From the NCBI RefSeq assembly GCF_024756255.1, contig NZ_JANUHB010000002.1, forward strand, positions 434,001 to 498,000: a stretch of 64,000 nucleotides of DNA, given 5' to 3'. The position numbers and the translations under genes were made by a program. The notes beneath the pieces are model-generated. The model was not told the DNA's origin. It saw only the letters and a program-made list of their open reading frames with translations, and ran no database searches. Of this stretch, positions 41,836 through 52,034 are shown in pieces. How positions within the stretch are numbered: the first letter of the stretch is position 1; each line of letters begins with the position of its first letter. Source of the stretch: Massilia agilis. Lineage in GTDB: Bacteria; Pseudomonadota; Gammaproteobacteria; Burkholderiales; Burkholderiaceae_D.

Positions 41836-43500
41836 ATGAAGACTCGTTACGCACACAACCTGCTTCTGGCAACGCTGCTTGCGGCCGGCGCCCATGCGCT
41901 GGCCGCGCCTATCGCCGTCACCGAAGCCCAGTTGCCCAAGGCGGACCTGAGCCCGACGCTGGCGTCGATGGCGAAGGCGATGCCGCTGAACGCGGTGGCG
42001 GCTCCGCGCCGCGTGGTGCCGCTGCGCCTGATCTCGCCCGCCATGCGCACCCAGGCGCCGCCAACCTCCGCGCGCGGGCAACCGCCGGCATCGAGCCTGA
42101 CCAGCGGCCAGGGCGCGCTGACACCGGGTGTGTACACCGGCGGGCCGCTGCTGAACATCGACGGCATTGCCTCCGACGGGACAGGCGCGCCGCCGGACCC
42201 GAACGGCGCGGTCGGCGAAAGCCAGTACGTCCAGTGGGTGAACACGCGCCTTGCGATCTACAACAAGGCCAATGGCGCACTGCTGCTCGGCCCGATCCCG
42301 GGCAACGCCCTGTTCGCCGGCATGACCGGGAGCCCTGGCGCGGACGCCTGCCGCACCAGCAACTGGGGCGACCCGATCGTCCAGTACGACAAGCAGGCCA
42401 AGCGCTGGATCCTGACCCAGTTCGCGTGGGACCCGGCCAAGACCGACACCGGACCGTACTACCAGTGCATCGCCGTCTCCACCTCCGCCGACGCGACCGG
42501 CAGCTACTACCGCTACGCGTGGGAGATCCGCAATGGCGCGGGCAACATCGTGTTCCCCGACTATCCCAAGGTCGGCGTCTGGCCCGACGCCATCTACTTC
42601 ACCTGGGTGCTGTTCGAAAGCGCCACGGCCGGCGGCTACCTGGGCCCGCGCGCCTGCGGCGTGGATCGTGCGGCGCTGCTGTCCGGCGGTTCGGCGAGCG
42701 CGCGCTGCTATGACTTCGGCACGGCGTATGGCCCGATCCTGCCGTCGGACCTGGACGGCACGGCAGCGCCGCCCGCCGGCAGCCCGAACTACATGCTGAC
42801 GCTGGACTTCCTGGCCGACGGCACGGGCGACCACCTGTTCATGTGGCGCTTCTCGTTCGCCAACGCCACGGTCGACGGGCCGGTGACGGTGCCGGTGGCG
42901 CCGTTCACGATCGCCTGCCCGAGCACCTATGGCGGCCCGTGCGTGCGCCAGCCGGCACCCGGCGAGGCACTTGATGCGCTGGGCGACCGGCTGATGCACC
43001 GGCTCGCGTACCGCAACTTTGGCAACCGCGAGGTGCTGGTCGCGAACCATTCGGTGCAGCAGCCGGGCGCGCCCACCGACGGGCCGGTGGGCGTGCGCTG
43101 GTACGAGATCCGCAACCCGGCCAGCGACAGCGTGGCGGTGTACCAGCAAGGCACCTGGGCGCCGGATGGCCTGGACCGCTGGATGGGCAGCATCGCGATG
43201 GACAGGATGGGCAATATCGCGCTGGGCTACAGTGCGTCCGGCACCAAGACGCCGCCGGGGGTGCGCTACACCGGCCGGCTGCGCAGCGAGCCAATGGGGC
43301 GGCTGGAGCCGGAAGCGGTGCTGGTGTCGGGCGGCGGCTCGCAGGTCGATACCTACAACCGCTGGGGCGACTACAGCGCGATGACGATCGACCCGAGCGG
43401 CGACTGCAATTTCTGGTACACGCAGGAGTACATCCGTGCGACCGGCTCGTTCAACTGGAGCACGCGCATCGGGGAGTTCAGGTTCAAGAACTGCAAGTAG
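41836..43500 (+). CDS. Large secreted protein of unknown function
   Basis: A 554-aa protein with signal peptide (HNLLLATLLAAGAHALAA). The mature part is rich in aromatic and Gly/Asp motifs (GDPIVQYDKQAKRWILTQ, then FPDYPKVGVWPDAIYFTW, MGSIAMDRMGNIALGYS, RWGDYSAMTIDPSGDCNFWY), which look like beta-propeller repeats. It starts 18 bp after the PEP-CTERM gene with GGGAG upstream, so both are probably one operon. Lacks a PEP-CTERM tail. No catalytic motif recognised. Confidence 0.8.
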   Translation: MKTRYAHNLLLATLLAAGAHALAAPIAVTEAQLPKADLSPTLASMAKAMPLNAVAAPRRVVPLRLISPAMRTQAPPTSARGQPPASSLTSGQGALTPGVYTGGPLLNIDGIASDGTGAPPDPNGAVGESQYVQWVNTRLAIYNKANGALLLGPIPGNALFAGMTGSPGADACRTSNWGDPIVQYDKQAKRWILTQFAWDPAKTDTGPYYQCIAVSTSADATGSYYRYAWEIRNGAGNIVFPDYPKVGVWPDAIYFTWVLFESATAGGYLGPRACGVDRAALLSGGSASARCYDFGTAYGPILPSDLDGTAAPPAGSPNYMLTLDFLADGTGDHLFMWRFSFANATVDGPVTVPVAPFTIACPSTYGGPCVRQPAPGEALDALGDRLMHRLAYRNFGNREVLVANHSVQQPGAPTDGPVGVRWYEIRNPASDSVAVYQQGTWAPDGLDRWMGSIAMDRMGNIALGYSASGTKTPPGVRYTGRLRSEPMGRLEPEAVLVSGGGSQVDTYNRWGDYSAMTIDPSGDCNFWYTQEYIRATGSFNWSTRIGEFRFKNCK

Positions 43501-43504
43501 CAGG

Positions 43505-43604
43505 CAGGGTGGGCGGCTATGCCGCCCACGCGTCCAAACAAAACATAGGCGGCCACGGCGCCTGCCGGAATTGAACGCGTGGGCGGGAAACCCGCCCACC
43601 CTAC
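43505..43604. repeat. Family-A palindromic repeat pair, copy 3
   Basis: Outer arms AGGGTGGGCGG / CCCGCCCACCCTAC and inner arms GCCCACGCGT / ACGCGTGGGC form two head-to-head units around a 50-bp centre. It lies right after the large secreted protein gene and before the terminator, in the convergent gap to the TonB-receptor gene. Confidence 0.8.
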
Positions 43605-43607
43605 AAA

Positions 43608-43633
43608 AAAAGGGGAGCCGAGGCTCCCCTTTT
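43608..43633. terminator. Bidirectional rho-independent terminator
   Basis: AAAAGGGGAGCC and GGCTCCCCTTTT form a 12-bp perfect stem with a 2-nt loop, with A and T runs outside. It terminates both the secreted-protein operon and the TonB-receptor gene. Confidence 0.9.
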
Positions 43634-43651
43634 CGTTTGCTGCCGTCTGGC

Positions 43652-46609
43652 TTAGAACTTGTACTTCAGGTTCAGGTAGAACTGGCGGCCAATCACGTCC
43701 AGCTTGGACTGCTCGTCCTCGCTGTAGCGATAGTACGCACGGCGCACGTTGGTCAGGTTGGTCGCGTCGAAGCTCAGCACCAGGTTCGGGGTGAAGCTGT
43801 AGCTTGCGTTGAACGCGAGGGTCTTGACCGGTGCGGCCATGGTCGGTGCCGACGGCATCAGGATGCCCTGGATGGTCGTCATGCCCTGGCTGTTCGCGGT
43901 CGGCGACGGCGCGGTCGAGCTGTTCACGTACTCGCTGCGGTAGTTCCACACCAGGCGGGCCGACAGCTTGTCGTCCTCGTAGTAGCCGCCCAGGTTGGCT
44001 GCGTACTCCGAAGCGCCGACCATCGGACGGCCGTCGTCGACCTTGGTATGGGCCTTGCTGACGTTCGAGGTGATGCCGAAGTTGGTGTTAAACAGCGGCT
44101 GCTCGTACGACAGTTCGATACCCGCGATTTTCGCGCCCTGCTGCGAGGAGGTGTTGACCGCATAGACCTTGCCGGCCTTGGACAGCTCGTCCCACAGTTC
44201 GACCGTCGCGCCGCCGGTGGTGCCGGTCTTGGCATAGCCGTCGATCTTCGAGTAGAACAGGTCCACGGCCACCAGCGAACGACGCGCGAAGTACCAGGCC
44301 CACGATGCGTCCAGGTTTTTGGCGGTCATCGGGTGCAGGTCCGGGTTCGGGCCGTTCACGTGGCAACCCTGGGCATCGCAGGCCGCGCCCGAGAAGCCCA
44401 CGCCATACATGTTGTAGTTCTGGCGGCTGATGGTCTTGCTCGCGCCGAAGCGGGCGATCATGTCCTTGGACAGCTCGTAGCGGATGTTCAGGCTCGGCAG
44501 GAAGTTGTTGAACTTGCGGTCGGTGTGCGCGAAGTAGTACGTATTGCCGGTAAAGCCGTTGAACGGGGTGTTGTCGTAGTACGGCTGCAGGTCGCCGGCG
44601 GTGGTGACCGCGCCCGGATAGGCCGCGCACGGGATCGCCGGCTGGCCCGGGGCCGCACGCTCGCACTTGCCCGGCGCGATCGGGGTCGGGATGTCGGCGG
44701 TTTCACGGGTCTGCACAAAACGCAGGCCCACGTTGCCGGACCAGCGCTCGCCTTCCAGGTTGGCCATCACGTAGGCGGCCGACTGGCGTTCGCGCACGTG
44801 CAGTTCGGAGAACACGCGGCGCTCGAACTCGTCGCTGGTGGGCTTGGTGTTGGCCGCGAAGTAGGCCTTCAGGGTCTCAGGCGTGAAGGTGAAGCCGGTG
44901 TTGTCCCAGCCAGCCGGGCCGCCCAGGTCCTTGCCGAAGTCGCCCGGGAAGCCGATGTAGCTGGTCGGGGCGTTGGCGTTGATGTCCTTGGTGTGGTAGG
45001 CCGGATAGCGGCGCGCGCTGTCGCGGTGGTGGTCGGCGTAGCGCACACCGGTTTCGATCGACTCGATGAAGCTCTTGTTGACCTTGTACTCGGCGTCCAG
45101 CTGCAGGCTGTTTTCCTTGTCGGTGGTCTTGATGCCCGAGATGGTGCGGCCGATCAGCATGTTGCCGCTGCCGTCAGCGTTCATGCCCGGCACGTTGGCG
45201 CCAGCGCCGTAGTACTTGATGAACGGTGCCTGGTCGACGGCGCCATACGAGAACGAGGCGCCGGTGCCGAAGCGGGCGTAGGTCAGGCCCTGGTCGGCGT
45301 CGGTCTTGCCCACGCCCTGGGTGGTCGAGAACAGGGTCTTGACGGTCAGGTCGTCGTTGACGCGGTACTTGGCGTCCAGGTCGAGGAAGCCGGAAGTGGC
45401 GCGCGCGCCGTTACGGTAGAAGCTTTCCGAGTTGCCGATGTACTGCGGCGGCGTGCCGGCCGGGTACATGATGTCGGCGGCCTTGAGCACGCGAATGGTG
45501 TCGCCGTACATCGTCTTTTCAGTCACGATGACCGGGTTCTTCAGGGTCGCGTAGACTTGCTGGCCGTTGACGTTGGTGTTGGTGCCGGTGCCGCCGAGCG
45601 TGTCGGCTTTGCCCATCAGCATGCTGTAGAACGCGCCGGCGTTCAGGCGTCCGTAGTTGTTGGCGTTCATGCCGGAGTAGAAGCCGGTCATGGTCACGTC
45701 CAGGTCCTTGTTCGGCTTGAACTCGAGCGAGAGCATGCCGCCCTTGCGGTCGCGCACGCCTTCGACGAACTCGGTGCTGGCGGTGCCGCGCATGCGCACG
45801 CCGTCCAGGTCCTTGGCGGTGTAGCCGCTGCCTTTGAGCGATTCGTCGGTGATGCCCGGCATGTTCTTCAGGTTGATGACGTCATAGCCGCTCGAGAAGC
45901 CGTAGGCCAGGGTCGAGGAGGTGTCGCGACGCACGTAGCGCTTTTCGGCAAAGCCCTGGGCGATGAAGCCAAAGGTGCCCGCTTCGTTCTTCCAGTTGAC
46001 GGTGGCATTCAGGTCCGGGGCGCTCTTGCCCGGCAGGGTGGCGTAGCTCATGCCGGCGCTGACCACGCCCGACAGGCGCTCCTTGGCAGCCAGGGGCTTC
46101 CTGGTGGTGACGTTGATGGTGCCGGCCATGCCGCCATCGACGATGTTGGCCTGCGAGGTCTTGTACACCAGGGCCTGGTTCAGGACCGAGGACGGCATCA
46201 GCGACAGGCTGGTCGAACGGCTGCTCGAGCCCTGGTCGCCCACGTACCAGTCGCCACCGGAGACGGTGTGGCCGTTGAACAGGATCAGCGACATGTCCGG
46301 GTTGGTGCCGCGCATCGAGACCTTTTCGGCCTCGTCGTAGTCGGTGCGCACGGCCACGCCGGCCAGGCGCTGCAGCGAGTCGGCCAGGTTCTTGTCCGGC
46401 ATCTTGCCCACGTCTTCGGCGGTGATCACCTCGACGTTGGCGGTGGCGTTCTTTTTCACCTCCAGCGATTTGGCCATCGAGGCGCGGATACCGGTCACTT
46501 CGACCGTTTGGATCGGGGCTTCCTGGGTCTGGGCCATTGCCGGCATTGCCGACAAGCTCCACAGAGCCAGCGAGACGGCGGCCGCTAGCGGTGTTTGTTT
46601 GAACATCAT
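43652..46609 (-). CDS. TonB-dependent receptor
   Basis: A 985-aa outer-membrane active transporter. Signal peptide ending AMPAMAQ; TonB-box/plug region with VEVTGIRASMAKSLEVKKN and NVEVITAEDVGKMPDKNLAD, then SMRGTNPDMSLILFNGHTV; a beta-barrel ending in the aromatic LNLKYKF. The plug style is that of the Xanthomonas-Caulobacter receptor family, often for plant or polymer sugars; the substrate here is unknown. Two start codons (46607-46609 and 46604-46606) are possible. A long-spaced palindrome lies upstream. Confidence 0.94.
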   Translation of the reverse strand: MMFKQTPLAAAVSLALWSLSAMPAMAQTQEAPIQTVEVTGIRASMAKSLEVKKNATANVEVITAEDVGKMPDKNLADSLQRLAGVAVRTDYDEAEKVSMRGTNPDMSLILFNGHTVSGGDWYVGDQGSSSRSTSLSLMPSSVLNQALVYKTSQANIVDGGMAGTINVTTRKPLAAKERLSGVVSAGMSYATLPGKSAPDLNATVNWKNEAGTFGFIAQGFAEKRYVRRDTSSTLAYGFSSGYDVINLKNMPGITDESLKGSGYTAKDLDGVRMRGTASTEFVEGVRDRKGGMLSLEFKPNKDLDVTMTGFYSGMNANNYGRLNAGAFYSMLMGKADTLGGTGTNTNVNGQQVYATLKNPVIVTEKTMYGDTIRVLKAADIMYPAGTPPQYIGNSESFYRNGARATSGFLDLDAKYRVNDDLTVKTLFSTTQGVGKTDADQGLTYARFGTGASFSYGAVDQAPFIKYYGAGANVPGMNADGSGNMLIGRTISGIKTTDKENSLQLDAEYKVNKSFIESIETGVRYADHHRDSARRYPAYHTKDINANAPTSYIGFPGDFGKDLGGPAGWDNTGFTFTPETLKAYFAANTKPTSDEFERRVFSELHVRERQSAAYVMANLEGERWSGNVGLRFVQTRETADIPTPIAPGKCERAAPGQPAIPCAAYPGAVTTAGDLQPYYDNTPFNGFTGNTYYFAHTDRKFNNFLPSLNIRYELSKDMIARFGASKTISRQNYNMYGVGFSGAACDAQGCHVNGPNPDLHPMTAKNLDASWAWYFARRSLVAVDLFYSKIDGYAKTGTTGGATVELWDELSKAGKVYAVNTSSQQGAKIAGIELSYEQPLFNTNFGITSNVSKAHTKVDDGRPMVGASEYAANLGGYYEDDKLSARLVWNYRSEYVNSSTAPSPTANSQGMTTIQGILMPSAPTMAAPVKTLAFNASYSFTPNLVLSFDATNLTNVRRAYYRYSEDEQSKLDVIGRQFYLNLKYKF

Positions 46610-46700
46610 GAATCTCCTGGGTGCGATTTTTTTTGAAAAATTGGCAGGTTCTGCCTGCCGCGCGCACAGTATTGACGAGAATTAACCTTTCACCATAATC

Positions 46701-46777
46701 ACTTGTGCATGTCGGGATATAACCTTGAGGAATGTGGTGAGTGCAGTTGAACATAGGGTTATGGCCCATGCACAAGT
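46701..46777. promoter_or_regulatory. Long-spaced palindrome between divergent genes, candidate operator
   Basis: ACTTGTGCATG (46701-46711) and its exact reverse complement CATGCACAAGT (46767-46777) flank a second inverted pair, ATAACC (46719-46724) and GGTTAT (46757-46762). It lies in the 231-bp gap between the TonB receptor and the DUF1460 gene. Two pairs of symmetric arms suggest a regulator site pair that could loop. No regulator gene lies next to it. The rest of the gap has no clear promoter. Confidence 0.5.
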
Positions 46778-46840
46778 TTTCATTGTCAAATTCGGCCCCA
46801 GCCGTTAGTTTGTCGTTTTCCAACACTGTTAATTTTCGCC

Positions 46841-47788
46841 ATGCGCCTCGCCTGCCTCCTGCTCGCCTCTGCCGTCCTGTCCGGTTGCGCAACCGCCCCT
46901 GCCCCGTCGACTGCGCCAGCGGGTCCGGTAGCGCTGGAGACGGTGCTGCACAAGCAGCTGTACCAGATGACGCCGCGCGAGGCCGGGCGCTACATCGGCT
47001 ACATCCACCAGGCCGAGCCCGACCTGCGGCACCGCATCGCCGCCATCGGCCGCAAGAACATCGGCCAGCCGTACACGCTCAACCTGCTGGGCGAATTTCC
47101 GTACGAGATACACGACAGCCTGCCGATGTTCTCGCTCGATCACAGCGACTGCGTGGTCTTTGCCGAGCACACCTACGCGATGGCGCTGTCGCAGTCGTGG
47201 GAGGAATTTTTCTGGATGCTGCAGCGGATCCGCTACCGCGACGGCGTGATCGGCGTGAAGACGCGCAACCACTACACCGAGCTGGACTGGAACGTGCAGA
47301 ACCGCTGGTTGGTCACCGACGTCAGCGCGCAACTGGCCGGGGCCAATGCGGCGACCTACGACATGACGGTGGACCGCGCCCGGTTCCTGAAAACGCGCCA
47401 CCACACGGACGCGTCGATCCCGGTCGAGACCAGCCGCCAGTCGTACGTGCCGAAGGAGCGCGTGGTGGAGGTCGCGAGCCAGCTGCAGGAAGGCGACTTC
47501 GTCAACGTGATTTCGACCAAAAACGGCGAGTACTGGGCCTCGCACGTGGGCCTGGTGGTGCTGGGGCCGAACGGCGAGCGGCACTTCCTGCATTCGTCCG
47601 AGCCGCAGGTGCGCGAGGAGACGTTCGCGTCGTTCATGGCGCGCGCCGCCGAACGCGAGGCGCGCAATGCACGCGAGGGCAAGAACGGGCAGAAGCTGGC
47701 CGGCTTCAAGTTCCTGCGGCTGAACGACGACATCGTGGTGCCGCCGATGGCGCCGCAGCCGCGCCCTGTGGCAACGCCGGCGGCGTAA
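46841..47788 (+). CDS. DUF1460-like lipoprotein (NlpC/P60-type amidase fold)
   Basis: A 315-aa lipoprotein: lipobox LSGC after LACLLLASAV. The body shows IGQPYTLNLLGEFPYE and SLDHSDCVVFAEHTYAMALS (catalytic-type Cys), and a later EYWASHVGLVV with His, as in DUF1460, a family related to N-acetylmuramyl-L-alanine amidases. It may trim peptidoglycan from the outer-membrane side. No Shine-Dalgarno is seen. It is divergent from the TonB receptor. Confidence 0.85.
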   Translation: MRLACLLLASAVLSGCATAPAPSTAPAGPVALETVLHKQLYQMTPREAGRYIGYIHQAEPDLRHRIAAIGRKNIGQPYTLNLLGEFPYEIHDSLPMFSLDHSDCVVFAEHTYAMALSQSWEEFFWMLQRIRYRDGVIGVKTRNHYTELDWNVQNRWLVTDVSAQLAGANAATYDMTVDRARFLKTRHHTDASIPVETSRQSYVPKERVVEVASQLQEGDFVNVISTKNGEYWASHVGLVVLGPNGERHFLHSSEPQVREETFASFMARAAEREARNAREGKNGQKLAGFKFLRLNDDIVVPPMAPQPRPVATPAA

Positions 47789-47840
47789 GCGGCAACGGGC
47801 CTGCCGGCGTATCGGGCCACGGCGCCAGGCGCCAGCGGGC

Positions 47841-48482
47841 CTAGCACCAGATCTCGCCGGTGCTGCGGCACCAGGCGTCGCGTTCGGCCAGGCCGTTGTC
47901 GGCACCGTTGATGCGGCGCGTCAGCTCCGACAGGTCGCCCGCATCGGCCAGCTGGTTGCAGCCCTTGTCCTGCCAGATGGCGGCGGCCACGTGCACGCAC
48001 CAGCGCGGGTCGAGCACGGCATCGGGGCGGGCGACAAAATCAGGACTGCCGGCAACGCTCGCGCGCATGGCACGGGTGGCGCGGGCGTAGCTGTCCTTGC
48101 CCGTCAGCTGCAACAGGCCGCGGCCGCGGTAGGTGTAGCCATCGTCGGGCGCGCTGTTGCCCATCCGTTTGCCATACACCAGGTTGGCGAGCTTGCGCGG
48201 ATTGTGTGCGTAGGCCGCCGCGCTCAGCGACGCACCACGTCCGAAGCGAGAGGGCCAGACCGCCCCCAGCCGCGCGGCGCTGTAATCGAGGTTTTCGTAC
48301 TCCACCGTCAGGGCCTGCGATTCGTGCAGCACCTGGGCCAGGAAGTGCGCGACCCGCTGCGGCGTGGCCGAGATGCCCCAAAGGTCGAGCGCGGCCTGGC
48401 CGGTGCGAAACGCCTCGCGGTAGCGCGGCTGCATGCGCGGTGCGAGGCGCACAAGCTGTTCGAGGGTTACGGTGATCGTCAT
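47841..48482 (-). CDS. Glycoside hydrolase family 19 (chitinase/lysozyme-like)
   Basis: A 213-aa enzyme without signal peptide. GH19 marks: HFLAQVLHESQALTVEYENL (two glutamates in the places of the catalytic pair), YSAARLGAVWPSRF, YRGRGLLQLTGKDSYARAT (in parts). Family members of this size often act as endolysins or muramidases. Lack of a signal peptide in a T6SS-bearing strain allows an effector or phage origin, but it is not beside vgrG. It lies 115 bp downstream of dnaK on the same strand. Confidence 0.85.
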   Translation of the reverse strand: MTITVTLEQLVRLAPRMQPRYREAFRTGQAALDLWGISATPQRVAHFLAQVLHESQALTVEYENLDYSAARLGAVWPSRFGRGASLSAAAYAHNPRKLANLVYGKRMGNSAPDDGYTYRGRGLLQLTGKDSYARATRAMRASVAGSPDFVARPDAVLDPRWCVHVAAAIWQDKGCNQLADAGDLSELTRRINGADNGLAERDAWCRSTGEIWC

Positions 48483-48597
48483 CGCGTGCTCCGGGTCGCC
48501 ACGTCTTGATGCTAGCCCCCGGTGCCAGGCCCCGCCCTCGTGCAGATCAAAGTCTCCCTTCTCGCCGCCAGCCGTTGCTGCACCGAACCCGCGTGCC

Positions 48598-50526
<1,929 letters not shown>

Positions 50527-50732
50527 GCGTTCCTCCCCACTTCGAAAAGACCGCAACGATTCCGGCTGTCACGGCTGCAGCAATAGACAACGCGCAGCGC
50601 AAAAGGCTCCCCGGCCGCGCAGGTTTATTGGGGATGGATCAAGGGTTGTTGAACTGAAGAGCAGGCGCGCACTCCAACGGGTCAGCCGTGCGTGTTTCGC
50701 ACCAGGCCGCCAGACCAGTCCAAGGACCCTCC

Positions 50733-51797
50733 ATGCACCTGCCCGCGCTTGTCCTGCTCCGGACCCTGCTCATCCCATGGGTGGGCGCGGCCGCGCTGCT
50801 GGCCGCGCCATGGACCGCGGCGCGGGCACAGGAGCCGGACGAATACATCCTGACCCTGCCGTCCGGCCCGGCGGCGCCCGCGCAAGGCGGCTCGGTGCGC
50901 TTCATCGGCAACGCCACCGTGCTGATCGAGTACCAGGGCCTGGCGATCCTGACCGATCCCAACTTCCTGCCGCGCGGCTCCTTCGTGCGCCTCGGGTACG
51001 GCCTGCGCTCCGAGCGCCTGGCCAGCCCGGCCATCGGCATCGACGCGCTGCCGCCAGTGGACCTGGTGGTGCTCACCCACCTGCACGAGGACCACTTCGA
51101 CTGGCTGGTCCAGCAGCGGCTGCGGCGCGACGTGCCCATCGTGACCACCAGCGAGGCGGCGCCGCAGCTCGAGGAGCTCGGCTTCACCCAGCACTACGGG
51201 CTGGCCGCGTGGGATTCGCTGACGGTGCGCAAGGGCGAGGCCAGGCTGCGCATCACGGCGCTCCCGGCGCGCCACGGGCCGCGTGCGCTGGCCTGGCTGC
51301 TGCCCGAGGTGATGGGCGCGCTGCTGGACTTCGGCCCCGGCGCGTTCGGCCCCGGCTATCGCATGTACATCACCGGCGACACGGTGCTGTTCGACGAGCT
51401 GGCGCAGATCGGCCAGCGCTTTCCCGACATCGACCTGGCGCTGCTGCACCTGGGCGGCATGCGTCTTGCCGGCCCGTTCAAGCTGTCGATGGATGGCGAG
51501 GACGGCGCCCGCCTGCTCCAGCTGACTGGCGCGCGCCGCGCGATCCCGTTGCATTTCTCCGACTACGACATGTTCCATTCACCGCTGGCCGACTTTCAGC
51601 GCGCCACCGGGGCGGCCGGGCTGGACGGGCGCGTGATCTATCTGGAGCGCGGCGACACCTACACCCTGCCGCTGGAGAGAGCACAGGGCCAAACCGGGCA
51701 GCGCCCGCCGGCCGGATATTCCCGTTTTGAAATGAAAAATGGAAATAAAAACGCCATTTCTATTTCCGATATTCATTTCCAAAAAATAATGAATTAG
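50733..51797 (+). CDS. Exported metallo-beta-lactamase-fold hydrolase
   Basis: A 354-aa protein with signal peptide (ALVLLRTLLIPWVGAAALLA to ARAQ). The MBL domain shows VRFIGNATVLIEYQG, then VVLTHLHEDHFDWL (HxHxDH zinc motif), PARHGP and YITGDTVLFDE, as in the UlaG/RomA-like group. The substrate is unknown. ATG at 50733 follows AAGGA. The last 25 residues (SRFEMKNGNKNAISIS and so on) are encoded by AT-rich sequence unlike the rest, which looks added. Confidence 0.87.
   Translation: MHLPALVLLRTLLIPWVGAAALLAAPWTAARAQEPDEYILTLPSGPAAPAQGGSVRFIGNATVLIEYQGLAILTDPNFLPRGSFVRLGYGLRSERLASPAIGIDALPPVDLVVLTHLHEDHFDWLVQQRLRRDVPIVTTSEAAPQLEELGFTQHYGLAAWDSLTVRKGEARLRITALPARHGPRALAWLLPEVMGALLDFGPGAFGPGYRMYITGDTVLFDELAQIGQRFPDIDLALLHLGGMRLAGPFKLSMDGEDGARLLQLTGARRAIPLHFSDYDMFHSPLADFQRATGAAGLDGRVIYLERGDTYTLPLERAQGQTGQRPPAGYSRFEMKNGNKNAISISDIHFQKIMN
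51729..51779. repeat. Nested AT-rich hairpin at the end of the MBL gene
   Basis: GAAATGAA (51729-51736) pairs with TTCATTTC (51772-51779) and, inside, GGAAATA (51741-51747) with TATTTCC (51761-51767), with a 4/4 internal loop and a 13-nt loop. It overlaps the last 20 codons. It could be a transcription stop or a mobile-element relic. Confidence 0.6.
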
Positions 51798-52034
51798 CTG
51801 AGCAGATTTAATTCACTACTCGCCGTTGAGCGTTGTCAAACTCACCATTCGTAGCGGACACGATAATAAACTTACTCAGCAATAAGAACTCGAATTCAGC
51901 CATTTAATTTAATTCAATTCGGAAAATAAAAACAGGCAATAAAAAAGACCTTAGCGCTTCAAAATCAGGCACTTAGAGCAGCGCGCCGTACAAGCATTCA
52001 CGCCGACGAAACCAAATCGAGCAGCATCAAGGCC
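51798..52034 (+). promoter_or_regulatory. AT-rich leader of the polysaccharide cluster
   Basis: No gene is seen in this 237-bp stretch; it is much richer in A+T than either side (long runs of AATTTAATTCAATT and AAAATAAAA kind). It probably holds the promoter and binding sites for nucleoid proteins of the cluster. No -35/-10 pair could be set with confidence; the Shine-Dalgarno AAGG precedes the ATG at 52035. Confidence 0.5.

Noticed and set aside
43436..46588. Open frame of 1050 codons opposite the TonB receptor
   Set aside because: Shadow of the receptor gene; low-complexity composition and no ribosome site.
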